From NCBI RefSeq assembly GCF_900996225.1, contig NZ_CAAJGL010000068.1, positions 248,001-312,000 on the forward strand: a DNA stretch of 64,000 nucleotides. The letters are read 5' to 3'. The position numbers and the translations under genes were made by a program. Below, one piece after another: positions 1 to 10,667 of this stretch. This stretch comes from Paraburkholderia sp. BCC1884. GTDB taxonomy: Bacteria; Pseudomonadota; Gammaproteobacteria; Burkholderiales; Burkholderiaceae. Within the stretch, counting starts at the first letter, position 1. Each line of letters opens with the position of its first letter. The notes below the pieces were generated by a model. It was given only the letters and a program-made list of their open reading frames with translations. It was not told the origin of the DNA and did no database searches.

Positions 1-72
1 TGGCATCCGAAGTCCGTGCGCGAGACCCGGCAGTTGCCGGAGGCGAATCAACGCACGGGCCACTTCAAGTGA
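1..72 (+). CDS. 3' end of an unidentified gene (partial)
   Basis: An open frame runs from the first base of the window to a TGA at 70-72 and encodes 23 residues ending in RTGHFK. The start lies outside the window. Nothing in this short, polar tail identifies a family. The gene would be convergent with the aldo/keto reductase on the other strand, about 96 bases away. A chance open frame of this length is possible in GC-rich DNA, so the call is tentative. Confidence 0.4.
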   Translation, partial: WHPKSVRETRQLPEANQRTGHFK

Positions 73-168
73 TTGCCCGCTAGAGACGTGTCTGCGTGCG
101 GCGTGGCTTCCAGGCCTTCCGGCTTGCGGGTTGGCTGGTCACGTCGCCGCTGCACAACCCGCCGCATT

Positions 169-1164
169 CTAGCGTGCCGCGTCACCCCAGCGGTACGCCA
201 CGCTTACCTCGTCGAGTTGCGTTTTCAGTTGCGCATCCAGTTGCCAGTCCGCAGCCGCGAGCGTGTCGCTCAACTGCTCGGCGCGGCTCGCGCCAATGAT
301 CGCCGACGTCACTAGCGGATTGGCCAGCACCCAGGCAAGCGACACGCGCGTGAGCGACTCGCCGGTCGGCGCCACGAGCGCTTTTAGCTGCTCGATCGTG
401 TCGAATTCGCGTTGATGCCAGTAGCGTTCCGCATACATGGCTCCGGCTTTGCCGACCGTCTCGGTGAAACGCCCGGTCGTGGGCGTGGCGTCGAGCTTGT
501 GCTTACCGGTCAGCAAACCGCCCGCGAGCGGGTTATACGGCATCACCGCCAGTTGCTCTTCGGCCGCGAGCGGCAATAGTTCGCGCTCGATCTGACGGAA
601 CAGCAGGTTGTACCGCGGCTGCACCGAGACAAAGCGCGCCACGCGCAAGACATCGGCACGACCCAGTGCGCGTGCAAGCCGGTACGCCAGGAAATTCGAC
701 ACGCCGATATAGCGCACCTTTCCCGATCGCACGATCACGTCCAGCGCTTCGAGCGTTTCGTCGAGCGGCGTGTTGGCGTCGTCGGAGTGGAGCTGGTACA
801 GGTCCACGTAATCGGTGCCTAGCCGTCGCAGCGAGGCGTCGATCGCATCCAGCAGATGTTTGCGCGACGCGCCCTGATCCCAGGCCGACGGTCCCACCTT
901 GCCCACCGCCTTGGTGGCCAGAATGAAGCGATCGCGTTTGCCCTTCAGCCAGCGTCCGACGATTTCCTCCGTGCGTCCGGCGAGGTTTTCGCCGCCGCCG
1001 AGCGGATACACGTCGGCCGTGTCGATGAAATTCACGCCGGCGTCGGCGGCGGTGTCGAGAATGCGGTGCGAGGCCTCTTCTTCGGTCTGCAAGCCGAAGG
1101 TCATCGTGCCCAGACACAGGCGGGAAACGGTCAGGCCGGTGCGGCCGAATTGGCGGTATTGCAT
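169..1164 (-). CDS. Aldo/keto reductase
   Basis: A 331-residue NADPH-dependent oxidoreductase of the aldo/keto reductase superfamily, predicted cytosolic, reducing an aldehyde or ketone; the substrate cannot be told. The TIM-barrel catalytic tetrad is visible: Asp48 and Tyr53 in FIDTADVY, Lys85 in LATK and His126 in YQLHSDD. The N-terminus MQYRQFGRTGLTVSRLCLGT is typical of the YajO/Tas-like branch. The ATG at 1162-1164 was chosen because a CGGAG box sits about 8 bases upstream and homologues begin here; a longer open frame to 1308 adds 48 residues that look non-coding. It is transcribed divergently from the siderophore receptor gene, across a 448-base spacer rich in inverted repeats. No operon partner is visible on its own strand. 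Confidence 0.9.
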   Translation of the reverse strand: MQYRQFGRTGLTVSRLCLGTMTFGLQTEEEASHRILDTAADAGVNFIDTADVYPLGGGENLAGRTEEIVGRWLKGKRDRFILATKAVGKVGPSAWDQGASRKHLLDAIDASLRRLGTDYVDLYQLHSDDANTPLDETLEALDVIVRSGKVRYIGVSNFLAYRLARALGRADVLRVARFVSVQPRYNLLFRQIERELLPLAAEEQLAVMPYNPLAGGLLTGKHKLDATPTTGRFTETVGKAGAMYAERYWHQREFDTIEQLKALVAPTGESLTRVSLAWVLANPLVTSAIIGASRAEQLSDTLAAADWQLDAQLKTQLDEVSVAYRWGDAAR

Positions 1165-1332
1165 GGTCGACTCCGAGGATGAACAGGTCAGTGGCGATGC
1201 AGTGTTGCAAAAAGGATAAACGCTGTAGCGAATCGGCGTCGGATCGTGACGAGGCGTGTTGTTATGTTTCAGTAATCTATGTGAAATCGCGAATACGGTT
1301 TGACTCAATGAAAATGAAAGGTTTTGCGCGTG

Positions 1333-1440
1333 CTGTTTATTACATATCGTAATAAACAGACGATTTTCTATCGTCTAACATTACGTATTCCATACGTTCG
1401 TAAAATACCGAAACAATCTAATTACGCAACGTAACTTACG
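1333..1440. promoter_or_regulatory. Cluster of inverted repeats between the reductase and siderophore receptor genes
   Basis: Four consecutive inverted repeats are readable. 1333-1343 CTGTTTATTAC pairs perfectly with 1349-1359 across 5 bases. 1358-1364 AGACGAT pairs with 1370-1376. 1383-1388 ACGTAT pairs with 1392-1397. 1422-1426 TTACG pairs with 1430-1434. The pentamer TTACG or its complement occurs at 1382, 1399, 1422, 1430 and 1436. The stretch is AT-rich against a GC-rich background and lies upstream of the predicted fiu promoter. This looks like a multi-site operator for one or more dimeric regulators; which one is unknown. Confidence 0.55.
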
Positions 1441-1446
1441 CCGCGA

Positions 1447-1490
1447 TTGATGCGCGTTTATGCATGTGGAATGATATCGATTCTCATTAA
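1447..1490 (+). promoter_or_regulatory. Predicted promoter with overlapping Fur-like box
   Basis: TTGATG at 1447-1452 and AATGAT at 1470-1475 are 17 bases apart and resemble sigma-70 -35 and -10 hexamers. The -10 lies inside AATGATATCGATTCTCATT (1470-1488), which resembles a Fur box made of GATAAT-like hexamers in dyad arrangement. Binding of Fe-Fur here would block the promoter, which fits the iron-uptake genes downstream. The match is imperfect and was judged by eye. Confidence 0.55.
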
Positions 1491-1612
1491 CAACCAGCCA
1501 GCCATCCCGTCGTCCTGCTCCGCGCACGACACCGGCAGCCAGCCAATGCGACTTCGTCATCGATTGCATGTCATCCATGCAGTTCCGACAAGCGTACATC
1601 GACGGGATTTCC

Positions 1613-3817
1613 ATGTTCAACCACACGCCGCTCGCGACTGCGTTAGCGCTGGCATTTGCCATTCCATTTGCGACTCCCGCGCTCGCCCAGACCGCTCCGC
1701 AAACCACCACGCAAACGGCTCCGCAGTCGGGGACCGATAAAGCATCGGCCGCCACCAGCGCCGACAGCGGCACCTTGCCGACGATCGGCATCGCAGCGCA
1801 GGTTGAGCAACAGGACTTCCAGGCAGAGAAATCGAACGTCGGCGCCAAGACGCCCACCGCGTTGCGCGATATTCCGCAGACCGTCACCGTGATCAACAAG
1901 GACTTGCTGGCTTCGCAAGGCGCCACCTCGTTCCAGGACGCGCTGCGTAATTCGCCCGGCGTGACGATCGGCGCGGCTGAAGGTGGCCAGATCGGCAACA
2001 ACATCAACTTGCGCGGCTTCACGGCGCAGAACGACATCTATCTGGACGGCTTCCGCGATCGCAACCAGTACTATCGGGATACCTTCGACCTCGAAGAACT
2101 CGAAGTGCTGTACGGCCCGTCGTCGATGCTGTTCGGCCGTGGCTCCACCGGCGGCGTCATCAATCAGGTCAGCAAGAAGGCGAACCTGAAGGATTCGGCG
2201 GAAGTCACCGGCATGATCGGTACGGACGATCGCTATCGCAGCACGATCGACGTGAATCACAAGCTGACGGACACCGCAGCGATCCGCCTGAACGCGTTCG
2301 GCCAAAGCCTCGGTTCGTCGCGCGACGAGATGAAGAACAAGGACTACGGCATCGCGCCGGAAGTGCGGTTCGGCATCGGCACGCCGACCGAAGTGACGAT
2401 CTCCGCGCTGATCCAGCACAACTACGACATGCCCGACTACGGCGTGCAGGCGTTGAATGGCCACCCGTCGCCGGTACCGAAGAACACCTTCTACGGCCTG
2501 ACCAGCGACCGCACGATTCAGGACGTGCAGACCTTCACCGCCGCGATCAAGCACAAGTTCAACGACGCACTCACGGTCACCAACCAGACGCAGCTCTCGC
2601 ACTCGATGACCGACGCGCGCGAAACCGCCCCGCAGTCGGTATTGACCGGGCCGCTCGCCAGCAGCACCGCATTGACCAACGGCAATTACACGACGCTCTC
2701 GCCGTCGCAACTGTTCATCAAGTTGCAAAGCCATGACCGTGTGATCGAAAACCACTCGCTGTACAACGACACCGCGCTCGAATACAAATTCGACACCGGC
2801 CCGATCAAGCACGACCTGATCGCAGGCTTCGAACTCGGCCACGACAGCTATTCGAATCAGGCCTCCACGCGCAACAACTTGCCGATCGTGTCGATGGTGA
2901 ACCCGGTGTATCTATCGTCGCCTGCCGGTGTGACCACCACGGTCGGCAACTATGCCGATTCCGGTTCGAACGAAATCGGCGCGTATTTGAACGACACGGT
3001 GTCCCTCGGCCAGCACTGGAAGCTGATCGGCGGCTTGCGCTGGGATCGTTTCCAGGCGCAGATTCACAACTCGATCAGCTTGCCGGGTTACGCGACGCAA
3101 ACCAACTTCTTCACCAGCGTTCGTGCCGGCGTGATTTATCAGCCGACCGACTGGCAGTCGTACTACGTGTCGTACGGCACCTCGTTCGACCCGTCGCTCG
3201 AAGCGCTGACGGTCACCAACCTGACGCAGAACCTCGCACCGGAGTCGACCAAGTCGTATGAAGTCGGCGGCAAGTGGGATCTGCTCGGCGGCAATATTTC
3301 GGTGACGTCGGCGTTCTTCCGCGAAGAAATGACCAATGCGCGCACCCAGGTGTCGCCGACCGAATACGAACTCGACGGCGACGTGCGCGTCGACGGCTTC
3401 CAGGCCGGCGTGACGGGCCACATCACCGACAAGTGGCAAGTGTTCGGCGGCTACACCTACATGGACGCCATCATCCTGAAGGCGCTCGACGGCACTCAGG
3501 GCCACGTGCCGGCCAATACCCCGCGCAACACGCTGACCTTCTGGAGCACGTACGCGATCACGCCGCACTGGGAAATCGGCGGCGGCCCGACCTACATGTC
3601 GCCGCGCTACGCATCGAACACGAACTACGTGCAGGTGCCGGGCTACACGCGTTGGGATGCGACCGCTGCGTACCACGCGAAGAAGTACGACATTCGCCTG
3701 AACCTGCTGAACCTGACCAACAAGATGTACTACGACGCGCTGATTCCGTCGGATGGCGGCCGCTCTGTGCCGGGTATCGGACGTACCTTGCTGGCGACTT
3801 TCGACTACCGCTTTTGA
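1613..3817 (+). CDS. TonB-dependent catecholate siderophore receptor, Fiu/PiuA-like
   Basis: A 734-residue outer-membrane receptor for ferric catecholate-type siderophores. From the ATG at 1613 the protein starts with a clear signal peptide (MFNHTPLATALALAFAIPFA, cleaved near ALA-QTA). The plug domain follows: DIPQTVTVINKDLL, then LRGF, YLDGFRDRNQYYRDTF and EVLYGPSSMLFGRGSTGGVIN. A beta-barrel runs to the C-terminus, which ends in an aromatic residue (DYRF) as needed for barrel insertion. An in-frame ATG at 1568 would put 15 polar residues before the signal peptide, so 1613 is preferred; a GGGA box lies 5 bases before it. The downstream neighbour is PiuC-like, the pairing known from fiu-ybiX of E. 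coli and piuA-piuC of Pseudomonas. A Fur-like box upstream suggests iron repression. Confidence 0.92.
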   Translation: MFNHTPLATALALAFAIPFATPALAQTAPQTTTQTAPQSGTDKASAATSADSGTLPTIGIAAQVEQQDFQAEKSNVGAKTPTALRDIPQTVTVINKDLLASQGATSFQDALRNSPGVTIGAAEGGQIGNNINLRGFTAQNDIYLDGFRDRNQYYRDTFDLEELEVLYGPSSMLFGRGSTGGVINQVSKKANLKDSAEVTGMIGTDDRYRSTIDVNHKLTDTAAIRLNAFGQSLGSSRDEMKNKDYGIAPEVRFGIGTPTEVTISALIQHNYDMPDYGVQALNGHPSPVPKNTFYGLTSDRTIQDVQTFTAAIKHKFNDALTVTNQTQLSHSMTDARETAPQSVLTGPLASSTALTNGNYTTLSPSQLFIKLQSHDRVIENHSLYNDTALEYKFDTGPIKHDLIAGFELGHDSYSNQASTRNNLPIVSMVNPVYLSSPAGVTTTVGNYADSGSNEIGAYLNDTVSLGQHWKLIGGLRWDRFQAQIHNSISLPGYATQTNFFTSVRAGVIYQPTDWQSYYVSYGTSFDPSLEALTVTNLTQNLAPESTKSYEVGGKWDLLGGNISVTSAFFREEMTNARTQVSPTEYELDGDVRVDGFQAGVTGHITDKWQVFGGYTYMDAIILKALDGTQGHVPANTPRNTLTFWSTYAITPHWEIGGGPTYMSPRYASNTNYVQVPGYTRWDATAAYHAKKYDIRLNLLNLTNKMYYDALIPSDGGRSVPGIGRTLLATFDYRF

Positions 3818-3839
3818 TTCGCACTGAGCGGATCGGTTA

Positions 3840-3869
3840 GGCTTGCCGTTTTCTGTCGAACGGCAAGCC
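3840..3869 (+). other. Intercistronic RNA hairpin between receptor and hydroxylase genes
   Basis: GGCTTGCCGTT at 3840-3850 pairs perfectly with AACGGCAAGCC at 3859-3869 around an 8-base loop. No run of T follows, so this is not a classical intrinsic terminator. It lies 17 bases before the PiuC start codon and just upstream of its AAAGGAA ribosome binding site. It could protect the 3' end of the receptor mRNA, attenuate expression of the downstream genes, or alter access to the ribosome binding site. Confidence 0.6.
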
Positions 3870-3886
3870 GACGCAAAGGAAACACC

Positions 3887-4570
3887 ATGCTGTTGCATAT
3901 TCCGAATGTACTGAACGCCGAGCAGTTGCGCCTCGTGCGCGAGCGGCTCGACGAGGCGGGCGACGCCTGGGTCGACGGGCGCGCGACTGCCGGCTATCAG
4001 GGCGCGCCGGTCAAGCGCAACCAGCAGATCGCCGAACGCTCGCCGGTCGCACGCGAGCTGGGCGACGTGATCCTCGCGTCGATCGAACGTCATCCCCTGT
4101 TTATCAGCGCTGTCCTGCCGAACCAGGTGTACCCGCCGCTCTTCAATCGCTACGAAGGCGGCATGCAGTTCGGCAGCCACGTCGACGGCGCGGTGCGCGT
4201 GCTGCCCAACGGCGTGAAGCTGCGCACCGATGTGTCGGTGACGCTCTTCATCTCCGAACCCGCCGACTACGACGGCGGCGAACTCGTGATCGAAGACACC
4301 TACGGCGTGCAGCAGGTCAAGCTGCCGGCGGGCGACATGATCGTTTATCCGGCCACCAGCCTGCATCAGGTCACGCCGGTCACGCGCGGTACGCGCGTCG
4401 CCAGTTTCTTCTGGGTGCAGAGCCTCGTGCGCAGCGATATGCAGCGCGCGATGCTGTTCGACATGGACACCGCCATCCAACGGCTCAATGCCAGTAACGC
4501 CGACGATGCCGCACGCCGCAGCCTCGTCGGCATTTATCACAATCTTTTGCGTACCTGGAGTGAAACGTGA
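3887..4570 (+). CDS. piuC: PKHD-type Fe(II)/2-oxoglutarate hydroxylase, PiuC/YbiX-like
   Basis: A 227-residue cytosolic dioxygenase of the PKHD family, the usual length. The 2-oxoglutarate/iron-binding set is visible: His98 and Asp100 in SHVDG, His160 in ATSLHQV, and Arg170 in TRGTR for the co-substrate. Family members sit beside catecholate siderophore receptors (fiu-ybiX, piuA-piuC), and the same pairing occurs here 69 bases after the receptor. The substrate in these systems is not settled; a role in handling iron or siderophore under iron limitation is inferred. AAAGGAA precedes the ATG at good spacing. The stop overlaps the next gene's GTG start (GTGA), so the two are probably translationally coupled. 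Regulation is likely shared with the receptor. Confidence 0.93.
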   Translation: MLLHIPNVLNAEQLRLVRERLDEAGDAWVDGRATAGYQGAPVKRNQQIAERSPVARELGDVILASIERHPLFISAVLPNQVYPPLFNRYEGGMQFGSHVDGAVRVLPNGVKLRTDVSVTLFISEPADYDGGELVIEDTYGVQQVKLPAGDMIVYPATSLHQVTPVTRGTRVASFFWVQSLVRSDMQRAMLFDMDTAIQRLNASNADDAARRSLVGIYHNLLRTWSET

Positions 4571-5289
4571 GCGTATCCGAAACCATCGACGGTCAATCTG
4601 CAGCGGACATCGACGCTCAGGCGAGCGAGCCGCGGCGGCTCGACAGCGGTGAAATGAAGGCGCGCCAACAGCGTTCGCGCCGCGCGACCTTCGTCAAATG
4701 GCTGCGCAAGGTACATGGCTGGATCGGTTTGTGGGGCGCCGCGCTCGGTTTGCTGTTCGGCACCACCGGCTTTTTCCTGAACCATCGCGGCGGCCCGCTG
4801 CGGGTGTCGACGGGCGAGCCGCAGGTGTCCGTGATGCAGGTGCCGCTGCCGCAACCGGCGCCGCAGACGCCGCGCGAGTTGGGCAAGTGGCTCAGGCACG
4901 AACTGAATCTGACGGGCAATCCGGGGCGTATGCAGAAGGAGCCTGCGCATCCCGTGGCGTGGGGCGAACACACGGTGGTGCAGCCGGAACACTGGCAGCT
5001 CAACTTTGCTTCGCCGCATGAGAACACCTCGGCGGAATACTGGGTCGGCAATGGCTTCGTGACCGTCAAGCGCAGCGAGAACACGTTTCTTGCGATGCTG
5101 ACGAACCTGCACAAAGGCGTCGGTTTGAGCGTCGGCTGGGTGCTGCTGATCGACACGCTGGCGGGCAGCATCATTCTGCTTTCACTGACCGGCGTGCTGC
5201 TCTGGACCGAACTGAACAAACGTAAGACGGTCGGCGCGGTGCTCGTGTTGGGATCGATCGTCGCCGCGGTGTGCGTGGGTCTGATGTGA
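4567..5289 (+). CDS. PepSY-associated transmembrane protein
   Basis: A 240-residue inner-membrane protein starting at a GTG that overlaps the piuC stop codon. After a basic cytoplasmic N-terminus come a first helix ([20 protein letters not shown], about residues 50-70), a periplasmic section of about 115 residues with a PepSY-like sequence, and two C-terminal helices ([20 protein letters not shown] and [16 protein letters not shown]). Proteins with this layout are commonly the third gene of fiu/piuA-piuC iron clusters, and some relatives are thought to act in ferric-siderophore reduction. A reductase role here is inference: no haem or flavin motif was positively identified. Confidence 0.85.
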   Translation: MSVSETIDGQSAADIDAQASEPRRLDSGEMKARQQRSRRATFVKWLRKVHGWIGLWGAALGLLFGTTGFFLNHRGGPLRVSTGEPQVSVMQVPLPQPAPQTPRELGKWLRHELNLTGNPGRMQKEPAHPVAWGEHTVVQPEHWQLNFASPHENTSAEYWVGNGFVTVKRSENTFLAMLTNLHKGVGLSVGWVLLIDTLAGSIILLSLTGVLLWTELNKRKTVGAVLVLGSIVAAVCVGLM

Positions 5290-5633
5290 TGTAAGCGGGG
5301 TGGTGGACCTGGCGGATTGCTACGCGATCATTCGATCGGGAGATTCGCCTCGTCCGCGCGCATCCGCGAAGTACGTTTTACCGTTCTTTCCTGCTGCTGC
5401 GCGGCGCTTCGCGCGCGCCATCGAGCGCGCCGTCCAGGCACGGCACGCCGACGCTGATAGCCCGTAATTTCAGGCTCTAACGCGTCGTCTCTCCTTCCTC
5501 CAGTCCGTCGCTACGTGCGAGAATCCCGCTAGGCCAATTGCGCCGTCGATCGGGATCGGTTATCCAGGTCCCGGGCACTATATTTGCAATAGCGGTCCGC
5601 CCCCCTGTCACCCGCCGCGTCGAGGAGATCGCG
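5290..5633. other. Intergenic region upstream of the hybrid kinase
   Basis: A 344-base spacer with no convincing gene. The kinase reading frame stays open upstream to a TTG at 5538, but that part ([12 protein letters not shown]...) resembles no domain and has no ribosome binding site. I saw no terminator with a T-run for the PepSY operon and no clear promoter hexamers. Confidence 0.5.
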
Positions 5634-8600
5634 TTGAAAGAGCCGGACAGCTTCACGTCGGATATATCGCCCTCTCATTCCCACGCCCCGTCCTTTCTGT
5701 CCGGAGGCGGAGAGCTGGGCGCGTTGATTCGCGCCTACGACTGGACGCAGACGGCGCTCGGTGCGCCCGAAAGCTGGCCGCAAGGGCTGAAGATCGCGAT
5801 CCGCATCATGCTGACCTCGCGTCAGCCGATCTGGATCGGCTGGGGCGACGAGCTCATCTATTTTTACAACGACCCGTATAAATCGATCATCGGCGGCAAG
5901 CATCCGGCCGCGCTCGGTCAACCCACGCGGGTAGTGTGGCGCGAAATCTGGAGCGAGATCGGGCCGCTCCTGAACACCGCGATGACGGGCACGGAGGGCA
6001 TCTTCGTCGAGCAGCAATTCCTCATCATGGAACGCAACGGCTTTCCCGAGGAGACGTATTACACCTTCTCGTATAGCCCGATTCCCGGCGAGGACGGCGA
6101 GCCCGGCGGCATCATCTGCGCCAATAGCGACGACACGCTGCGGGTGGTCGGCGAGCGGCAACTGGCTTTGCTGAAAGAACTGGCTGCCGCCACCCCGGAC
6201 GGTCGCGACTGGCGCGAGGCGTGCGAACTGAGCATGCGCGCGTTGAAGTCCAATGCCCACGACATTCCGTTTGCGCTGCTGTACGCTGCCGAAGCCGGCA
6301 GCGACACGGTCACGCTGATCGGCACGTGCGGCATCGAGCGAGGTCATCCGGGTGCGCCCGAGTCGATGATCTTGAACGCCGATCCGATCTGGCCGGTCGC
6401 CGATGTCCTCAAGCTTCAGGCGCCGCACATGGTGCGTGACCTGACGCAGCGCTTCGGCGTCGAGATGCCACGCGGTCCATGGCATCTCGCGCCTGAACAG
6501 GCTGTGATCCTGCCGGTGACGGCGGGTAGCGAAACCACGCAGACCGTGATCCTGATCGCCGGGCTGAACCCGTGCCGTCTTTTCGACGACGCCTATCGCA
6601 GCTTCATGAATCTGATCGCGGGCCAGGTCGGCGCGGCGATCGGCTACGCGCAGGCGTATGAGGAAGAGCGGCGGCGCGCGCAGGCGCTGGCCGAAATCGA
6701 CCGCGCGAAGACCACGTTTTTCTCCAACATCAGCCACGAATTCCGCACGCCGTTGACGCTGATGCTCGGCCCGCTCGAAGAGTTGCTCGCCAAACCGCAA
6801 CTGGCCGTGAGCGTGGACAGTTCGCAAGCCGCCGGTGACATCGACGACCGCGCGCTGATCGAGATCACGCATCGGAATGGCTTGCGGTTGTTGAAGCTCG
6901 TCAACGCGCTACTGGACTTCTCGCGGATCGAAGCAGGTCGCATCCAGATTCATCCGCAGCCCACCGACATCGCCGCGTTTACGGCCGAACTTGCATCGCT
7001 GTTCCAGTCCGCCGTCGAGAGCGCAGGCTTGCGCCTGGAAGTGGAGATTCCGACCTCGCCCGTGGTGGTGCAAGTCGATCGGGAGATGTGGGAAAAGGTC
7101 GTGATGAATCTGCTGTCGAACGCGTATAAGTTCACGTTCTTCGGCACGATCCGGGTCGTGGTGCGTGCCACATCCGACGAAGGTGTCGAGGTTAGCGTGA
7201 CCGACAGCGGCATCGGCATTGCGCAAGAAGAAGTACCGCGTTTGTTCGAGCGCTTTCACCGCGTGGCGGGAGCGCCGGGCCGCTCGGTCGAAGGCAGCGG
7301 CATCGGCCTCGCGATGGTCCAGGAGCTGGTCAAGCTGCACGGCGGCACGGTGCGGGTCGATAGCGTGCTGGGCGAGGGCGCATGCTTTGCCGTCACGCTG
7401 CCGCGCGGTTCGGCGCCGCGCGCGTCGGACGACGGCATGGTGCATGCCCCGATGAGTCGGCATGCGCGAACCTATGTCGACGCCGCGCTTCGCTGGAGTC
7501 CGGAGAACGAGGTGCTCGACTCGGCCGCTGTCGACTCAGCGCCGACAACCGAGGGCGTCGCACCGAATGCCGCGCGTCTGCTGGTGGTCGACGACAACGC
7601 CGATTTGCGCGAGTACATGAGCCGCATCCTGCGCGCGGCGGGTCACGACGTGCGCCTCGCCGCCGATGGCCAGGCCGCGCTCGAGGCGGCCCGCGCGGAG
7701 CCGCCCGATCTGGTGCTGTCCGACGTGATGATGCCGCGCCTCGACGGTTTCGGCCTGTTGCGCGAATTGCGCGCGGACCCGCAGCTGCGCGACACGCCTG
7801 TGCTGATGCTGTCGGCTCGCGCGGGCGAAGAAGCGCTCGTGGGCGGCATCGAACACGGCGCCGACGATTATTTGACCAAGCCGTTTTCCGCCCGCGAATT
7901 GCTGGCTCGCGTGGCGGGCAATCTGCAACTTGCCCGGCTGCGCCGCGAGACGGAAATGAAGCTGCGCGAAGAATCGCGCACGCTGGAAATTCTTAATCGC
8001 GTGGGGTCGACAGTCGCCGCCGAACTCGATCTGCACCGTGCCGTGCAGATCGTGACCGACGCCGCCACCGAACTCACCGGCGCCGCGTTTGGCTCGTTCT
8101 TCTACAACGTGCTCGACGACAAGGGCGGCAGTTACACGCTGTACACGCTATCCGGTGTGCCGAAAGAAGCGTTCGCGCAGTTTCCGATGCCGCGCAATAC
8201 GCAGGTGTTTGCGCCGACCTTCCATGGCGAAGGCATCGTGCGCTCGGACGACATCACGCAGGATCCGCGCTACGGACACAACGCGCCGCATCGCGGCATG
8301 CCCGAGGGGCATCTGCAAGTGCGCAGCTATCTCGCCGTGCCCGTGACGTCGCGCGGCGGTGAAGTGGTGGGTGGTCTGCTGTTCGGTCACCCGGAGCCGG
8401 GTGTGTTCACTGAGCGATCCGAGCGGATCGTGGTCGGTATTGCTGCCCAGGCGGCGATTGCAATCGATAACGCGCGTCTCTATCAGGCCGCGCAAACCGA
8501 AATCGCCGAGCGCGCGAAAGCGCAAAGCGCGCTGCACGATCTCAACGAGACGCTGGAGCGCCGCGTGATCGAGACCGTCGCCGACCGCGACCGTCTGTGG

Positions 8601-10538
8601 GAGCTGAGTGAGGACCTGCTGGTGGTGGCCGACATCGAAGGCCGCTTGCAACGCGTGAGCCCGTCGTGGAGCAACATGCTGGGCCACAACCTGCAATGGC
8701 TGATGTCGCGTTCCTATGTCGACCTCGTTCATCCCGACGACATCGACACCGTCAGCCGGCATCTGGCTGAGCTGCGGCGCACGCTGCAGCCGGTGCGCTA
8801 TGAAAACCGCTTCAAGCGGATCGACGGCACGTGGCGCTGGGTGGCGTGGACGCTCGCGCTCGATCCAGACACCACGCGCATTCACGGCGTAGGCCGCGAC
8901 GTGACCGCCGACAAGGAAACCTCCGAGGCGCTGCGGCACGCGGAAGAAGCGCTGCGCATGGCGCAGAAAATGGAAGCGATCGGCAAGCTGACCGGTGGCG
9001 TCGCGCACGATTTCAACAACCTGCTGCAAGTGATCGGCGGCAATCTGCAATTGCTGGCGAAAGACGTCGCCGGTTCGGAGAAGCCGGAGCAGCGCGTACG
9101 CAATGCGCTGGCGGGTGTCGCGCGAGGCGCCAATCTCGCATCGCAACTGCTTGCGTTCGGGCGGCGTCAGCCGCTTGCGCCGAAGGTCGTCAATCTCGGC
9201 CGCTTCGTGCGCGGACTCGACGACATGCTGCGGCGCGCGCTCGGCGACGGCATCGAAATCGAAACGATCGTGTCGGGCGGCTTGTGGAATACGCTGGTCG
9301 ATCCGTTCCAGGTCGAAAACGCGCTGCTCAATCTCGCGATCAATGCGCGCGATGCCATGGGCGGCCACGGCAGGCTCACCATCGAAGCCGGCAATGCCGC
9401 GCTCGACGACGCTTATGCCAAGCGCAACGCGGACGTCACACCCGGCCAGTACGTGATGCTCGCGGTCACCGACACCGGCGCCGGCATGCCGCCGGAAGTG
9501 CGCGAACGGGTGTTCGAGCCGTTCTTCACCACCAAGCCGGAAGGCCAGGGCACCGGGCTTGGCTTGAGCATGGTGTATGGCTTCGTGAAGCAGTCCGGCG
9601 GTCACGTCAAGATCTACAGCGAACAGGGGCACGGCACCACGATCCGCGTTTATCTGCCACGCGTGCGTCAGGAAGAAGACCTCGAAACGAATGTCGATGC
9701 CGGTCCGGCCAAGGGCGGCACCGAAACGATTCTGGCGGTCGAGGACGACGAGGAAGTGCGCACCACCGTGGTCGAAATGCTGTCCGATCTCGGTTATCGC
9801 GTGCTGAAGGCAAAAGACGCGCAAAGCGCGCTGGCGATCGTCGAAAGCGGTGTACCGATCGATCTGCTGTTTACCGATGTGGTGATGCCCGGTCCGCTGC
9901 GCAGCACCGAACTCGCACGCAAGGCGCGCGAACGGCTGCCGTCGATTGCGGTGCTGTTCACATCGGGCTATACGGATAACGCCATCGTGCATTCCGGGCG
10001 TCTCGACGAAGGTATCGAACTGCTCAGCAAGCCGTACACGCATGAAGCGCTGGCGCGCAAAGTGCGCTACGTGTTGCAGACGCAGAATCCCCAGGCGGCC
10101 GAGCTTGCCGAGGTCGCCCCGCTGCTGGAGATCGAGCCGCCTGTCACACCGGAGGGCGCCGACAGTTTTGTCGCGGACAAGCATCCGAGTATTTTGCTCG
10201 TGGAAGACGACGAGCTGATTCGCGTGAGCACGGCCGAATTGCTGCGGACTTTCGACTTCGACGTTCTGGAGGCCGAAGGCGAGCGGGACGCCAAAAAACT
10301 ACTCAGCGAGCACGCGATCAACGTGATGCTCACCGACGTGGGACTGGCGGGCAAATCGGGGGTCGATCTGGCGATGGAGGTGTGCCGCGAGCGGCCCGAT
10401 CTGCGCGTGATCTTTCTGACCGGTCACGACCTCGTGTTGACGCCGGAGCAGCGCAAGGCCTTGCCGCACGCGATGCTGCTGCGCAAGCCTTACGATCCAC
10501 TCGATCTTGTCGACGCGCTGAAGACGCCACTGTTTTAG
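5634..10538 (+). CDS. Double-core hybrid sensor histidine kinase with three receiver domains
   Basis: A 1634-residue signalling protein with no obvious transmembrane segment. Order by eye: PAS-like sensor (20-170), GAF (170-340), HisKA with His368 in [10 protein letters not shown], ATPase ([23 protein letters not shown]), receiver 1 with Asp697 in [14 protein letters not shown] (785-955), PAS (985-1100), second HisKA with His1125 in [10 protein letters not shown], second ATPase ([24 protein letters not shown]), receiver 2 with Asp1415 in FTDVVMPG, and receiver 3 with Asp1568 in LTDVGLAG. All phospho-acceptor residues and conserved receiver lysines (TKPF, SKPY, RKPY) are present, so both kinases look functional. 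The TTG at 5634 is favoured because GAGGAG lies 6 bases upstream; a TTG at 5538 is also in frame. No cognate response regulator gene is adjacent, so its output is unknown. Confidence 0.9.
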   Translation: MKEPDSFTSDISPSHSHAPSFLSGGGELGALIRAYDWTQTALGAPESWPQGLKIAIRIMLTSRQPIWIGWGDELIYFYNDPYKSIIGGKHPAALGQPTRVVWREIWSEIGPLLNTAMTGTEGIFVEQQFLIMERNGFPEETYYTFSYSPIPGEDGEPGGIICANSDDTLRVVGERQLALLKELAAATPDGRDWREACELSMRALKSNAHDIPFALLYAAEAGSDTVTLIGTCGIERGHPGAPESMILNADPIWPVADVLKLQAPHMVRDLTQRFGVEMPRGPWHLAPEQAVILPVTAGSETTQTVILIAGLNPCRLFDDAYRSFMNLIAGQVGAAIGYAQAYEEERRRAQALAEIDRAKTTFFSNISHEFRTPLTLMLGPLEELLAKPQLAVSVDSSQAAGDIDDRALIEITHRNGLRLLKLVNALLDFSRIEAGRIQIHPQPTDIAAFTAELASLFQSAVESAGLRLEVEIPTSPVVVQVDREMWEKVVMNLLSNAYKFTFFGTIRVVVRATSDEGVEVSVTDSGIGIAQEEVPRLFERFHRVAGAPGRSVEGSGIGLAMVQELVKLHGGTVRVDSVLGEGACFAVTLPRGSAPRASDDGMVHAPMSRHARTYVDAALRWSPENEVLDSAAVDSAPTTEGVAPNAARLLVVDDNADLREYMSRILRAAGHDVRLAADGQAALEAARAEPPDLVLSDVMMPRLDGFGLLRELRADPQLRDTPVLMLSARAGEEALVGGIEHGADDYLTKPFSARELLARVAGNLQLARLRRETEMKLREESRTLEILNRVGSTVAAELDLHRAVQIVTDAATELTGAAFGSFFYNVLDDKGGSYTLYTLSGVPKEAFAQFPMPRNTQVFAPTFHGEGIVRSDDITQDPRYGHNAPHRGMPEGHLQVRSYLAVPVTSRGGEVVGGLLFGHPEPGVFTERSERIVVGIAAQAAIAIDNARLYQAAQTEIAERAKAQSALHDLNETLERRVIETVADRDRLWELSEDLLVVADIEGRLQRVSPSWSNMLGHNLQWLMSRSYVDLVHPDDIDTVSRHLAELRRTLQPVRYENRFKRIDGTWRWVAWTLALDPDTTRIHGVGRDVTADKETSEALRHAEEALRMAQKMEAIGKLTGGVAHDFNNLLQVIGGNLQLLAKDVAGSEKPEQRVRNALAGVARGANLASQLLAFGRRQPLAPKVVNLGRFVRGLDDMLRRALGDGIEIETIVSGGLWNTLVDPFQVENALLNLAINARDAMGGHGRLTIEAGNAALDDAYAKRNADVTPGQYVMLAVTDTGAGMPPEVRERVFEPFFTTKPEGQGTGLGLSMVYGFVKQSGGHVKIYSEQGHGTTIRVYLPRVRQEEDLETNVDAGPAKGGTETILAVEDDEEVRTTVVEMLSDLGYRVLKAKDAQSALAIVESGVPIDLLFTDVVMPGPLRSTELARKARERLPSIAVLFTSGYTDNAIVHSGRLDEGIELLSKPYTHEALARKVRYVLQTQNPQAAELAEVAPLLEIEPPVTPEGADSFVADKHPSILLVEDDELIRVSTAELLRTFDFDVLEAEGERDAKKLLSEHAINVMLTDVGLAGKSGVDLAMEVCRERPDLRVIFLTGHDLVLTPEQRKALPHAMLLRKPYDPLDLVDALKTPLF

Positions 10539-10667
10539 TCGCGGGGGCGTCGCAGCATGTCATGCCGCGCGAGGCCGGCTGCGCCGCCGGCCTGCCAGCG
10601 GACATGTGGCCGCTCGCGCTAGAATTCCCGCAGACCATCCCACGCCTGGTTTTGCAGGAATTCGCCC

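Noticed and set aside
8148..10184. 678-codon minus-strand frame
   Set aside because: Antisense to the hybrid kinase, which has clear domains; codon content is that of a shadow.
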